Source: Oscillospiraceae bacterium
GTDB lineage: Bacteria > Bacillota > Clostridia > Oscillospirales > Oscillospiraceae
DNA: 64,000 bases
Direction of reading: 5' to 3'
Assembly: GCA_017457285.1 (NCBI GenBank)
Contig: JAFTHT010000015.1
Location: 1-64,000 of the forward strand
The position numbers were made by a program, and so were the translations under genes. Under the pieces are notes generated by a model. That model worked only from the letters and a program-made list of their open reading frames with translations. It did not search any database and was not told the DNA's origin. Each line of letters opens with the position of its first letter. Within the stretch, counting starts at the first letter, position 1. Of this stretch, positions 51,163 to 59,612 are shown in pieces.

Positions 51163-51750
51163 TTTCCAGTCGTAATCCCGGGTCAAGTCTTCCTCTGTGA
51201 TGGGCCGAAGGACACGGCAGGGGTTGCCGATGGCCACCACATCATCGGGGATGTCCTTTGTCACCACGCTGCCCGCGCCGATGACCACATTGCTGCCGAT
51301 CTTCACCCCGGGCATCACATGGACCCCGGCGCCGAACCAGACGTTATCCCCCACAGTAATGGGATAGGCGTATTCCAGCCCCTGATTCCGTCGGACAGCG
51401 TCGATGGGGTGGCCCGCGGTGTAGAAGCCGCAGTTGGGGGCCACAAATACATTGTCGCCAAAGGTGACCTTCGCGCAGTCCAGAATCACCAGACCATAGT
51501 TGGAGTAAAAATTCTCCCCCAGGTGGATGTTGTAGCCATAATCGCAGCGGAAGGGCTGGGTGATGGTGAAATGCTCCCCGGTGCTGCCCAGCATCTGCTT
51601 CAAAAGGGTCCGGCGGGTCTGCAGATCGGAGGGGCGAACCAGGTTGTATTCATAGCAACGGTCGTGGCTGGCAATCAGCTCTTTTTGCAGGGCTTCGTCG
51701 TAGTTGGCATCGTACAAAAGTCCTGCGTCCCGCTTCTCTTTTTCGGTCAT
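51160..51750 (-). CDS. Sugar O-acetyltransferase (Maa/LacA-like)
   Basis: 196 residues. N-terminal maltose-acetyltransferase helix region (DANYDEALQKELIASHDRCY) and left-handed beta-helix hexapeptide repeats; catalytic His in FYTAGHPID (about 115) and VGDNVWFGAGVHVMPGVKIG. It moves acetyl from acetyl-CoA to a sugar hydroxyl in the cytoplasm. Single gene, divergent from nrdD. Confidence 0.9.
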   Translation of the reverse strand: MTEKEKRDAGLLYDANYDEALQKELIASHDRCYEYNLVRPSDLQTRRTLLKQMLGSTGEHFTITQPFRCDYGYNIHLGENFYSNYGLVILDCAKVTFGDNVFVAPNCGFYTAGHPIDAVRRNQGLEYAYPITVGDNVWFGAGVHVMPGVKIGSNVVIGAGSVVTKDIPDDVVAIGNPCRVLRPITEEDLTRDYDWK

Positions 51751-51857
51751 TGGTCAAAATGCTCCTTTTCGTTTTGTTTTTATCATACAATATTCCATGA
51801 AATTTGTAAAGACTGCACAGCATCAAAAGAAAGCCCCGTCCCGGACGCAAAAAGTGG

Positions 51858-51886
51858 TTGACAAGAGGCTGGAATTGTGGCAATAT
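51858..51886 (+). promoter_or_regulatory. nrdD promoter
   Basis: TTGACA (51858-51863) and CAATAT (51881-51886), 17-base spacer; the -10 lies inside the first NrdR box. Confidence 0.55.
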
Positions 51887-51925
51887 ATTGTGGAAGAGAA
51901 ACTACTGCGACACAAGATATTGTGC
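51878..51925 (+). promoter_or_regulatory. Tandem NrdR boxes
   Basis: TGGCAATATATTGTGG (51878-51893) and ACACAAGATATTGTGC (51910-51925) fit the ACACWATATATWGTGT consensus; centres are 32 bases apart, the usual three helical turns. NrdR would repress nrdD when dATP is high. Confidence 0.8.
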
Positions 51926-51954
51926 CAATAACCGATGAGGAAGGAAATTTCACC

Positions 51955-54237
51955 ATGATTCAGAGCATTATCAAGCGCGACGGCCGTGTGGTGCTGTACG
52001 ATCAGAACAAAATCGCCGGTGCAATCCTCAAATCCCTGGAGGTCTCCGGTGACGGCAACGCCGCCGACGCCGCCCGGGTGGCCAACGATGTCCAGCGGGA
52101 GCTGGAGAACCGCTTCCCCAAGGAGGCCCCCAACATCGAGGCCATTCAGGACACCGTCGAAAAGCAGCTGATGAACCACGGCTTCAACAACGCCGCCAAG
52201 GCCTACATCCTCTACCGGGCCAACCGGACCCGCGCCCGGGAGGCCAACACCGTGCTGATGAAGACCATCGACGAGATTACCAACATCGATGCCCGCATCA
52301 GCGACATGAAGCGGGACAACGCCAACATCGACGGCAACACCGCCATGGGCTCCATGCTCCAAATCGGCGCCGCCGGTGCCAAGGCCTACAACGAGATGTA
52401 CCTGCTCCGGCCTGAACACGCCAAAGCCTACCGGGAGGGCGACATCCATATCCACGACTTCGATTTCTACTCCCTGACCACCACCTGCTGCCAGATCGAT
52501 ATTCTGAAGCTGTTCCACGGCGGCTTCTCCACCGGTCACGGCTACCTCCGGGAGCCCCAGAGCATCCAGAGCTACGCCGCCCTGGCTGCCATCGCCCTGC
52601 AGTCTAACCAGAACGACCAGCACGGCGGCCAGTCCATTCCCAACTTCGATTACGCCATGGCCGAAGGCGTTGCCAAGACCTACCGCAAGGCCTTCACCCG
52701 CCGGGTTCGGGATGCGGTGGAGGATTACCTGGATCTGGACGATGAATCCGAAAGCATCAGCGCCATCATCGCCGAGGCTGAAAAGACCACCGGCGAAACC
52801 GCCAAGCTGGAAAGCGCCCCCGCCTTCATCGATGCCATCGCCGCCGGGCTCTGCGGCAAGTATGGCATCTCCGATGAAATGGCCCGCAAGCTCATTAACC
52901 GGGCCTCCCTGCGCTCCGCCCACAAGACCGACCGGGACACCAAGCAGGCCATGGAGGGTCTGGTCCACAACCTGAACACCATGCACTCCCGTGCCGGTGC
53001 CCAGACCCCCTTCTCCTCCATCAACTACGGCACCGATACCACCCCCGAGGGCCGCATGGTCATCCGCAACATCCTGCTGGCCCTGGAGGCCGGTTTGGGC
53101 CACGGCGAGACCTGCATTTTCCCCATCCACATCTTCAAGGTCAAAGAGGGCATCAACTACAACGAGTCCGACCCCAACTACGACCTGTTCCGCCTCAGTA
53201 TGCGGGTCAGCGCCAAGCGGCTGTTCCCCAACTACACCTTCCTGGATTCTCCCTTCAATCTGCAATACTATGTCCCCGGCCGTCCTGAGACGGAGGTGGC
53301 CACCATGGGCTGCCGTACCCGTGTCATGGGCAACGTCTACGACCCCAGCCGTCAGATCGCCTACTCCCGGGGCAACCTGTCCTTCACCTCCATTAACCTG
53401 CCCCGCATCGCCATCGAAAGCAAGGGCGATGAGAAGGTTTTCTATGAAAAACTCCAGGCCATGCTGGAACTGGTGGCCCAGCAGATGCTGGATCGCTTCG
53501 AGATTCAGGCGGACAAGCACATTTACAACTACCCCTTCCTGATGGGCCAGGGCATCTGGCTGGACTCCGACAAGCTGACCATGCAGGACGACCTGCGGGA
53601 AGTTCTGAAGCATGGCACCCTGTCCATCGGCTTTATCGGCCTGGCAGAAACGCTGACTGCCCTCTACGGTCAGCACCACGGCGCCAGTGAGGAGATCCAG
53701 AAGAAGGGCCTGGAGATCATCGGCTATATGCGCGATTACTGCGACCGCAAGTCCCAGGAGCTGAAAATGAACATCACCCTGCTGGGCACCCCCGCCGAGG
53801 GCCTGTCCGGCCGGTTTATCCGGATGGACCAGAAGCGCTACGGCCGCATCCCCGGCGTCACCGACCGGGAATACTACACCAACAGCTTCCATATCCCCGT
53901 CTGGCAGCCCATCTCCGTCTACGACAAGATTCGGCTGGAGGCCCCCTACCACGCCCTGTGCAACGCCGGCCACATCAGCTATGTGGAGCTGGACGGCGAC
54001 ACCGCCCACAACGTGGAGGCCTTCGAGTCCGTGGTCCGCTGTATGCACGATTTCGGCGTGGGCTACGGCTCCATCAACCATCCCGTTGACCGTGACCCGG
54101 TCTGCGGCTATGTGGGCATCATCGGCGATGTCTGCCCCCGCTGCGGCCGCCGGGAGGGTGAGGAAATTCCCTTCGAGCGTGTGGAAGAGCTGAGAAGACT
54201 GTACCCTGAAATGCCTGCATTCCAGGGAATCGAATAA
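51955..54237 (+). CDS. nrdD: Anaerobic ribonucleoside-triphosphate reductase, large subunit lacking the glycyl-radical tail
   Basis: 760 residues. N-terminal ATP-cone (IIKRDGRVVLYDQNKIAGAI, about 4-23), then the ten-stranded barrel with DIHIHDFDFYSLTTTCCQID (about 162-181) and the C-terminal zinc region with DVCPRCGRR (about 724). It reduces NTPs to dNTPs without oxygen. It ends right after the zinc region; the RxxGYL glycyl-radical segment that normally follows is encoded by the separate small gene 12 bases downstream. ATG 51955 has AGGAAGGAAATTT upstream. Codons end strongly in C/G, suggesting high expression. Confidence 0.93.
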   Translation: MIQSIIKRDGRVVLYDQNKIAGAILKSLEVSGDGNAADAARVANDVQRELENRFPKEAPNIEAIQDTVEKQLMNHGFNNAAKAYILYRANRTRAREANTVLMKTIDEITNIDARISDMKRDNANIDGNTAMGSMLQIGAAGAKAYNEMYLLRPEHAKAYREGDIHIHDFDFYSLTTTCCQIDILKLFHGGFSTGHGYLREPQSIQSYAALAAIALQSNQNDQHGGQSIPNFDYAMAEGVAKTYRKAFTRRVRDAVEDYLDLDDESESISAIIAEAEKTTGETAKLESAPAFIDAIAAGLCGKYGISDEMARKLINRASLRSAHKTDRDTKQAMEGLVHNLNTMHSRAGAQTPFSSINYGTDTTPEGRMVIRNILLALEAGLGHGETCIFPIHIFKVKEGINYNESDPNYDLFRLSMRVSAKRLFPNYTFLDSPFNLQYYVPGRPETEVATMGCRTRVMGNVYDPSRQIAYSRGNLSFTSINLPRIAIESKGDEKVFYEKLQAMLELVAQQMLDRFEIQADKHIYNYPFLMGQGIWLDSDKLTMQDDLREVLKHGTLSIGFIGLAETLTALYGQHHGASEEIQKKGLEIIGYMRDYCDRKSQELKMNITLLGTPAEGLSGRFIRMDQKRYGRIPGVTDREYYTNSFHIPVWQPISVYDKIRLEAPYHALCNAGHISYVELDGDTAHNVEAFESVVRCMHDFGVGYGSINHPVDRDPVCGYVGIIGDVCPRCGRREGEEIPFERVEELRRLYPEMPAFQGIE

Positions 54238-54249
54238 GGAGGAATACTT

Positions 54250-54411
54250 ATGACCATCAAGAGTACCAATGAGAAAATGGGCCAGGGTGTCGGCTTCGAG
54301 CGGATCCGCCGGATCACCGGCTACCTGGTGGGCACCATGGACAAGTGGAACGACGCCAAGCGGGCTGAGGAGCGGGACCGGGTCAAGCACGGTCTGAGCA
54401 AGGATGCTTGA
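54250..54411 (+). CDS. Separate glycyl-radical peptide of class III ribonucleotide reductase
   Basis: 53 residues: MTIKSTNEKMGQGVGFERIR then RITGYLVGTMDKWNDAKRAE and a charged tail. RRITGYLVG is the site that carries the glycyl radical at the C terminus of ordinary NrdD (Gly about 24). Its start has AAGGAGGAATACTT, 12 bases after the nrdD stop, and its end overlaps the nrdG start by 8 bases. It therefore probably completes NrdD in trans, like GrcA does for pyruvate formate-lyase. Confidence 0.85.
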   Translation: MTIKSTNEKMGQGVGFERIRRITGYLVGTMDKWNDAKRAEERDRVKHGLSKDA

Positions 54412-54916
54412 TTTATCCGGCATCGTCAGCGACAGCATCGTTGACGGCCCCGGCATCCGGACCACGGTTTTCTGCCAGGGGTGTCCCCACCACTGCGAAG
54501 GCTGCCACAACCCGGAAACCTGGGAATTTGGCTGCGGGACGCCCATGGAGGAGGAGAGGATTTTCGAAATTGTGAAATCCAATCCCCTGTGCCGGGGGGT
54601 GACCTTTTCCGGCGGCGAGCCCTTCGCCCAGGCGGAAGGCTTCGCCAAATTGGCCCGGCTGCTGAAAGAGGCAGGCTACGAGGTGGCCTCCTACTCCGGC
54701 TTCACCTTCGAGCAGCTTCTGCGCGGCACCCAGGCCCAGCGGGAATTGCTGCAAACCATCGATGTTCTGATCGACGGACCCTTTATTATGAAAGAAAAAA
54801 GCCTGGAAATCAGCTTCCGGGGCAGCCGGAATCAACGAATTTTGGATGTTCCCGCCAGTCTGACAGCCAATCAACCCATCACCATCACCAGCAAACGTTG
54901 GCTGGGAGAATATTGA
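54404..54916 (+). CDS. nrdG: Anaerobic ribonucleotide reductase activating protein
   Basis: 170 residues. Radical SAM motif CPHHCEGC in FCQGCPHHCEGCHNPETW (about 25-42), GGEP motif FSGGEPFAQ (about 67). It uses S-adenosylmethionine to make the glycyl radical on the NrdD partner peptide. Overlapping start indicates translational coupling. Confidence 0.93.
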   Translation: MLDLSGIVSDSIVDGPGIRTTVFCQGCPHHCEGCHNPETWEFGCGTPMEEERIFEIVKSNPLCRGVTFSGGEPFAQAEGFAKLARLLKEAGYEVASYSGFTFEQLLRGTQAQRELLQTIDVLIDGPFIMKEKSLEISFRGSRNQRILDVPASLTANQPITITSKRWLGEY

Positions 54917-54925
54917 CCACCCAGG

Positions 54926-54956
54926 CCGCCGTGCTCCATCACGGCGGTCTTTTTTA
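54926..54956 (+). terminator. Terminator of the nrd operon
   Basis: CCGCCGTG-CTCCAT-CACGGCGG then TCTTTTTT. Confidence 0.85.
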
Positions 54957-55039
54957 TTGCAGCATAGGGAAGGGGCGGGGCATCTTCTCTTGCATTCCGA
55001 CGAACTATCTGCTAGAATAACAAAAAAGGGGGTCGGATT

Positions 55040-55573
55040 ATGGATAAATCCGCGTTGCGCTCGGCTATCCGCCAAAAGAAGCGGGCGATGACCGAGAATC
55101 AAATTGATGCCGCCAGTGAAAGGCTGGGGCAGATGTTTGCTTCCAGCGAACTTTATCAGAAGGCTAAGACCATCTATGGCTATCTGCCTTACAATCAGGA
55201 GGTCCGCACGGTGCCGATGCTTCAGCGGGCCATCCGGGATGGAAAACGGGTGGCGGTGCCCAAGGTCTATGGGGATGAGATGCGATTTATTTACCTGGAT
55301 GACCTGTCCGCTGTGGAGAAGGGCTACGCCGGGATTCCGGAGCCCATTGCCGATGGGCCGATTGCCCACGACCTGACAGCGTTGGTGCTGATGCCTGGTC
55401 TGGCCTTTGACCGGCAGGGGCATCGCATCGGCTATGGCGGCGGCTTTTATGATAAGTTTCTCGCCGCTGAGCCGACTCATCCTACGTTGGCGCTGTGTTA
55501 TGATTTCCAAATGCTCGACCATCTGGAAACGGAAGAATTTGATGTGCCTGTGGACTGCGTCCTCTGGGCCTGA
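55040..55573 (+). CDS. 5-formyltetrahydrofolate cyclo-ligase
   Basis: 177 residues. Family motifs: IRQKKRAM near the N terminus, substrate/ATP segment YLPYNQEV (about 47) and GYGGGFYDKFL (about 133-143). It converts 5-formyl-THF to methenyl-THF with ATP. The start has AAAGGGGGTCGG upstream. It heads a string of genes on the plus strand. Confidence 0.9.
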   Translation: MDKSALRSAIRQKKRAMTENQIDAASERLGQMFASSELYQKAKTIYGYLPYNQEVRTVPMLQRAIRDGKRVAVPKVYGDEMRFIYLDDLSAVEKGYAGIPEPIADGPIAHDLTALVLMPGLAFDRQGHRIGYGGGFYDKFLAAEPTHPTLALCYDFQMLDHLETEEFDVPVDCVLWA

Positions 55574-55588
55574 ACAGGAGTTTTTATT

Positions 55589-56161
55589 ATGCCGTTTATT
55601 CCCGTTATTATCATAGCCGCCCTGACTTTCGGTGTGTGCTATCTGGTGGACAAGGGATTTGTAAAGGTGTTCCGGGGCAGGGTGGAGCATATTTCGGGCC
55701 TGTCCGTCCGGCTGAACAAGCGCTATGCCACCTTCGGTATCGTGCTGCTGTTTTTGGGAGTCTGTGCGATATTTGCCGGACTTAGAGGACATATGGTGCT
55801 GATGATTGGCGGCGCGGTGGTGCTGCTAATGGGCATCGGACTGATTGTGTATTACATGACCTTTGGTATCTTTTATAATGAGGATAGCTTCGTTCTGACC
55901 ACCTTCGGAAGACGCAGCACCAGCTACCGTTACAGCCAAATCAAGGGGCAGCTCCTTTACAACGCCGGGGGGAATATCCTGATCGAACTCCACCTGGAGG
56001 ATGGGCGCGCGGTTACGCTCCAGGTGGCAATGGTGGGGGCCTATGGCTTTTTGGACTACGCTTTCGCCAACTGGTGCCGCCAGACAAACCAGGACCCCGA
56101 AAAGTGCGATTTTCATGACCCGGACAGCAGTCTGTGGTTCCCGATGATGGAGGGTAACTGA
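55589..56161 (+). CDS. Membrane protein of unknown function
   Basis: 190 residues, three hydrophobic segments (about 4-24, 48-68, 72-98) then a PH-like cytoplasmic domain (EDSFVLTTFGRRSTSYRYSQ, about 105-125). I recognise no motif. The start lies 15 bases after the cyclo-ligase stop with CAGGAG. Stop and next start overlap (TGATG). Confidence 0.7.
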   Translation: MPFIPVIIIAALTFGVCYLVDKGFVKVFRGRVEHISGLSVRLNKRYATFGIVLLFLGVCAIFAGLRGHMVLMIGGAVVLLMGIGLIVYYMTFGIFYNEDSFVLTTFGRRSTSYRYSQIKGQLLYNAGGNILIELHLEDGRAVTLQVAMVGAYGFLDYAFANWCRQTNQDPEKCDFHDPDSSLWFPMMEGN

Positions 56162-56778
56162 TGCATATTCCCTCCGGAACCACCAATGAGGTGGATATTT
56201 TGACATTTCAACAGGCGTTGGCGGCGGCGAATACACCTTCAACGGACTACGATATCAACAAATGGCTTTATGCGCCGAATTTTTATTCGGAATACCGGTA
56301 TATTTTGGGCACCCGGGGTGAAAATCCTCTGATTTGCATCGGAATTAACCCCTCCACCGCCAAGCCGGATGACTTGGACAACACCCTCAAATCTGTCCAA
56401 CGAATCGCGCTGGGCAATGGGTACGACAGCTTTATCATGTTCAATGTCTACGCCCAGCGGGCCACCAAGCCCGACGATATGGAGCGGCAGTGCAATATGG
56501 ATTTACATCGTGAGAATATGGAAGCCTTTCGCTATGTGTTAAGCATCTCCTCGAAGCCGGCAGTTTGGGCGGCCTGGGGCGCAATTATTGAAAAGAGAAA
56601 CTATCTTCCGGACTGCGTTCGGGATATGGTGGCCCTGGGGCAGGAATATGGTGCCGCCTGGCTCTGTGCCGGGCCCATCAGCAAAAAGGGACATCCCCAT
56701 CATCCGTTGTATTTGCGTAAGGATGAAGTTTTGAAGCCCTTCGATGTGGCGGGCTATCTTAATCGTATGGAGGTCTGA
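56161..56778 (+). CDS. DUF1643 domain protein
   Basis: 205 residues. RYILGTRGENPLICIGINPS (about 42-61) with TAKPDDLDNTLKSVQRIA and FNVYAQRATKP is the DUF1643 pattern. No function is established. It overlaps the preceding gene by one base. Confidence 0.8.
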   Translation: MHIPSGTTNEVDILTFQQALAAANTPSTDYDINKWLYAPNFYSEYRYILGTRGENPLICIGINPSTAKPDDLDNTLKSVQRIALGNGYDSFIMFNVYAQRATKPDDMERQCNMDLHRENMEAFRYVLSISSKPAVWAAWGAIIEKRNYLPDCVRDMVALGQEYGAAWLCAGPISKKGHPHHPLYLRKDEVLKPFDVAGYLNRMEV

Positions 56779-56780
56779 CC

Positions 56781-56957
56781 ATGGATCCCAGCTTGTGCGA
56801 CTCCTGCTGGCACTTCGATTATGATGAGGAGTACGACGAATATTATTGTATGATGGACTTGGACGAGGATGAGGTCTACCGCATCTTCGCCAGCCGCCAG
56901 AGCCGCTGCCCCTACTACCGGCAGGGCGATGATTATACACTAGCAAGGAGGCAATAA
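56781..56957 (+). CDS. DUF6472-like small protein
   Basis: 58 acidic residues: CDSCWHFDYDEEYDEYYCMM near the start, then LDEDEVYRIF and CPYYRQGDDY at the end. Four Cys in C-x2-C / C / C positions may bind a metal. It matches a family common in gut Clostridia. It starts 3 bases after the DUF1643 stop and carries the ribosome site of the next gene in its last codons. Confidence 0.75.
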   Translation: MDPSLCDSCWHFDYDEEYDEYYCMMDLDEDEVYRIFASRQSRCPYYRQGDDYTLARRQ

Positions 56958-56959
56958 AG

Positions 56960-58966
56960 ATGAAAAGAATATTTGCGCTTTTTTTGGCGCTGATGATGCT
57001 ACTTTGCGCCTGCGGCAAGGAGCCCGGGGGAGCGCCGACCAGCTTACAATCGGATACGACGGAAACAACGGCACCAGAAGATATTGAGCCCTCCACCACC
57101 ACGCCAACGGAGCCGGAGGAAACGGAGCCCTCAACGGATGCACCCACGGATCCCGGCGAGACAGAGCTGCCCACCACGGCTCCCACGGAAACCACAGCGC
57201 CTGTTGAGCCGGAGCCGGTTTATCGGCCGGATTTCGGAATGTATCAGCCGGAAAGCGATATCGAGTTCGCCACCGGCGGCACGGTAAAGCTCTTCCTGCC
57301 GGAGGAGGTTGAGGTCTATGATATCGCTATGCTGGGCGATGGGATTCTGCTGTTTTCCCATGGGGAGGAGGATGAAACATTGCTCACCCTCTGCCGGGAG
57401 GAGTTGGCTCCCGTTCACGTCACCATCCCTGTGTACTACGCCTGTGACGATGGCTTGGGTGCCCGGGTGAGTGAATTGGGCGTCAGCTATTATGACCCAG
57501 CGGCCAATGCGGTGGTGTTTTTAGACACACAGCTGCATGAAGTGAATCGGATAGAGCTGCTGGCTGAGATTACCGGTAATCCGATGGTCGCTGAGGATTG
57601 GTCCCATATCTACTATTTTCTTCCCACGGCGCTGATGACTGTGGATGTGGAAACGGGGATTAGTCGGGTGCGTAAGGAATGTGCCTTTGAATATCAGTAT
57701 GTCACCGGCTTGTACTTTGATGGCGCTGTGTTGGAATGCAGCATTTTTGACGGTGTAACAGATCAGGTGCTGTACTTGTCCACCGAGACAGGGGAGACGC
57801 TGTTTATGTCCGAGACCATGCCCTTCCTGGAAACGGATGGACAGTGGTTCTTTGCGGAATGGTACGGTGACGCGCTACCTCAGCTTCTGTTCGGTCAACG
57901 GGGACAGCGGGCCAGTTGCCTGGTGAACGCCTCTGTGGGCACTTCTGTTTCGGCACTGCCGGAGCTGGAAAGTGCGCTTCTTTGGGCTACGACGGAAACA
58001 TCCACCACGCTGGACTACTATCATTTGCAGACCGGCACCCGGACGGCTTCTTTGACGGCGAATGGCCTGTTTGAACCTTGGTCGGTGACCGCCGACTGTC
58101 AGCGGGGGCTTATCTGGTTCCTGGCGGAGGATGCTTATGCCGAAACCGGGCTGTATTGCTGGGACCCCTCCCTGAATCAAATCCAGGATGATACGGACTA
58201 TACGACCCCTTACTACACCGCTCAGGAGCCGGATTTGGAGGGCCTGGCCCGTATCGAAGAACAGGCGGATGCCATCGGTAAGACCTATGGCGTGCGGATT
58301 TGGGTCTATGAAGAGGCAGTTTCTGCTGAACCGGGGGATTTTTCCTTTGAAGTTGCTTACCAGGTGCCGCTGTATGAGCAGTATTTGTCTATCCTGGAAA
58401 AAGGACTGGCATCTTATCCGGAAAAGTTTTTGAAAAAGCTGGGCACCAGCTCTGATAATGGGAAAATTACCATCTGCCTGATTGGCGGTGCCTATGGTGA
58501 TAATGCACTGGGGGCAGTGTCTACTGCGGACGGTGTTCAGTATACCATGGATGGCAATCAGTATGTGGGCCTGGTGATGAACGAATTTTTTGAAAGTTCC
58601 CTGTACCATGAGCTGTTTCACATCATCGATACTTATGTGTTCAACCGCGTGAATATCTATGACCGCTGGGATGAGCTGAATCCTGCTGGATTTCGATACG
58701 ATAATGATTATTTGGAGAACCAGTATCGGGATGACGAGCAGTACCTGGAGGATGAAACCCGGGCCTTCATCGATATGTATTCCATGAGCTACGCCAAAGA
58801 AGATCGGGCAAGAATCATGGAATACGCCATGCAGGAAGGGATGGAGGGGTACTTCATCTCGCCCATCATGCAAAGCAAGCTAAAGACGCTGTGCAAGGGC
58901 ATCCGCAAGGCCTTTGAGCTGGATAAGTACAAAGAGCCGCTGGTTTGGGAGCAGTATTTGCAATGA
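56960..58966 (+). CDS. Lipoprotein with C-terminal HExxH zinc-peptidase-like domain
   Basis: 668 residues. Signal peptide with lipobox LCAC (Cys18), Thr/Pro/Glu-rich linker (about 25-88), a beta-rich, propeller-like middle (about 90-420) and an alpha-helical C-terminal domain with HELFH at 550-554. A second acidic motif EDETRAFIDMYSM (about 597-609) is well placed for the third zinc ligand. It is therefore a candidate surface metallopeptidase; no substrate can be inferred. Its stop overlaps the next start (ATGA). Confidence 0.75.
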   Translation: MKRIFALFLALMMLLCACGKEPGGAPTSLQSDTTETTAPEDIEPSTTTPTEPEETEPSTDAPTDPGETELPTTAPTETTAPVEPEPVYRPDFGMYQPESDIEFATGGTVKLFLPEEVEVYDIAMLGDGILLFSHGEEDETLLTLCREELAPVHVTIPVYYACDDGLGARVSELGVSYYDPAANAVVFLDTQLHEVNRIELLAEITGNPMVAEDWSHIYYFLPTALMTVDVETGISRVRKECAFEYQYVTGLYFDGAVLECSIFDGVTDQVLYLSTETGETLFMSETMPFLETDGQWFFAEWYGDALPQLLFGQRGQRASCLVNASVGTSVSALPELESALLWATTETSTTLDYYHLQTGTRTASLTANGLFEPWSVTADCQRGLIWFLAEDAYAETGLYCWDPSLNQIQDDTDYTTPYYTAQEPDLEGLARIEEQADAIGKTYGVRIWVYEEAVSAEPGDFSFEVAYQVPLYEQYLSILEKGLASYPEKFLKKLGTSSDNGKITICLIGGAYGDNALGAVSTADGVQYTMDGNQYVGLVMNEFFESSLYHELFHIIDTYVFNRVNIYDRWDELNPAGFRYDNDYLENQYRDDEQYLEDETRAFIDMYSMSYAKEDRARIMEYAMQEGMEGYFISPIMQSKLKTLCKGIRKAFELDKYKEPLVWEQYLQ

Positions 58967-59493
58967 AACTATATGTGACACGCCATGGGGAGACCCCCTG
59001 GAATGTGGAAAACAAGATATGCGGCAGGACAGATGTGCCTCTGACCACCAAGGGGCTTGCTCAGGCGGAGTCGTTGGCGCAACGGGCAGGGGAGCTGGAC
59101 ATCGATTTGATTGTGGCATCTCCCATGCTCCGGGCCATGACCACCGCCCAAATCGTGGCACGGCATTGTGGCGTGCCGGTGATTGCCGATGAACGCCTTG
59201 TGGAACAGGACTACGGCATCTTTGAGGGCCGTGACCGGTCTGACCCCGGCTTTCTGGCCAATAAGCGCCACTTTGCTTTCCGTTATCCCGGCGGGGAATC
59301 CATGATGCAGATGGCCCTGCGAGTCTATGGTCTGCTGGAGGAGTTGCACAGTCGCTACGCAGATAAAACACTGCTTTTGGTGTGCCATGGCGGTGTCTGC
59401 CGCATTATCAACAGCTATTTTCGGGATTTGACCAACGAGGAATTTTTCCGTTATTACATTGATAATTGTGCAATGGAATGTTTTCACTATTGA
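58963..59493 (+). CDS. Histidine phosphatase family protein
   Basis: 176 residues. TRHGETPWN (about 6-14) with catalytic His8, second His in CHGGVCR (about 143-149) and EQDYGIFEG. It resembles CobC/GpmB-type phosphatases acting on small phosphate esters. It is coupled to the lipoprotein gene by a 4-base overlap. Confidence 0.88.
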   Translation: MKLYVTRHGETPWNVENKICGRTDVPLTTKGLAQAESLAQRAGELDIDLIVASPMLRAMTTAQIVARHCGVPVIADERLVEQDYGIFEGRDRSDPGFLANKRHFAFRYPGGESMMQMALRVYGLLEELHSRYADKTLLLVCHGGVCRIINSYFRDLTNEEFFRYYIDNCAMECFHY

Positions 59494-59542
59494 TTTGTAA
59501 TAGTGGACAAAATATGAACTTAAATTTCTGTTAAAATGCCAA

Positions 59543-59571
59543 TTCCATATTGGCGGGATTTGGTTTATAAT
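59543..59571 (+). promoter_or_regulatory. Probable promoter of the starch-binding-like gene
   Basis: TATAAT (59566-59571) is perfect; the -35 position holds a weak TTCCAT (59543-59548) at 17 bases. Confidence 0.5.
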
Positions 59572-59612
59572 GTATGAAGCAATCCCTATATCTTTTTTGA
59601 GGAGGAAAAACG

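Noticed and set aside
51823..54648. Very long antisense frame opposite nrdD
   Set aside because: It comes from the strong C/G third-base bias of nrdD; it has no ribosome site, no recognisable domain, and covers the nrdD promoter and nrdG start.
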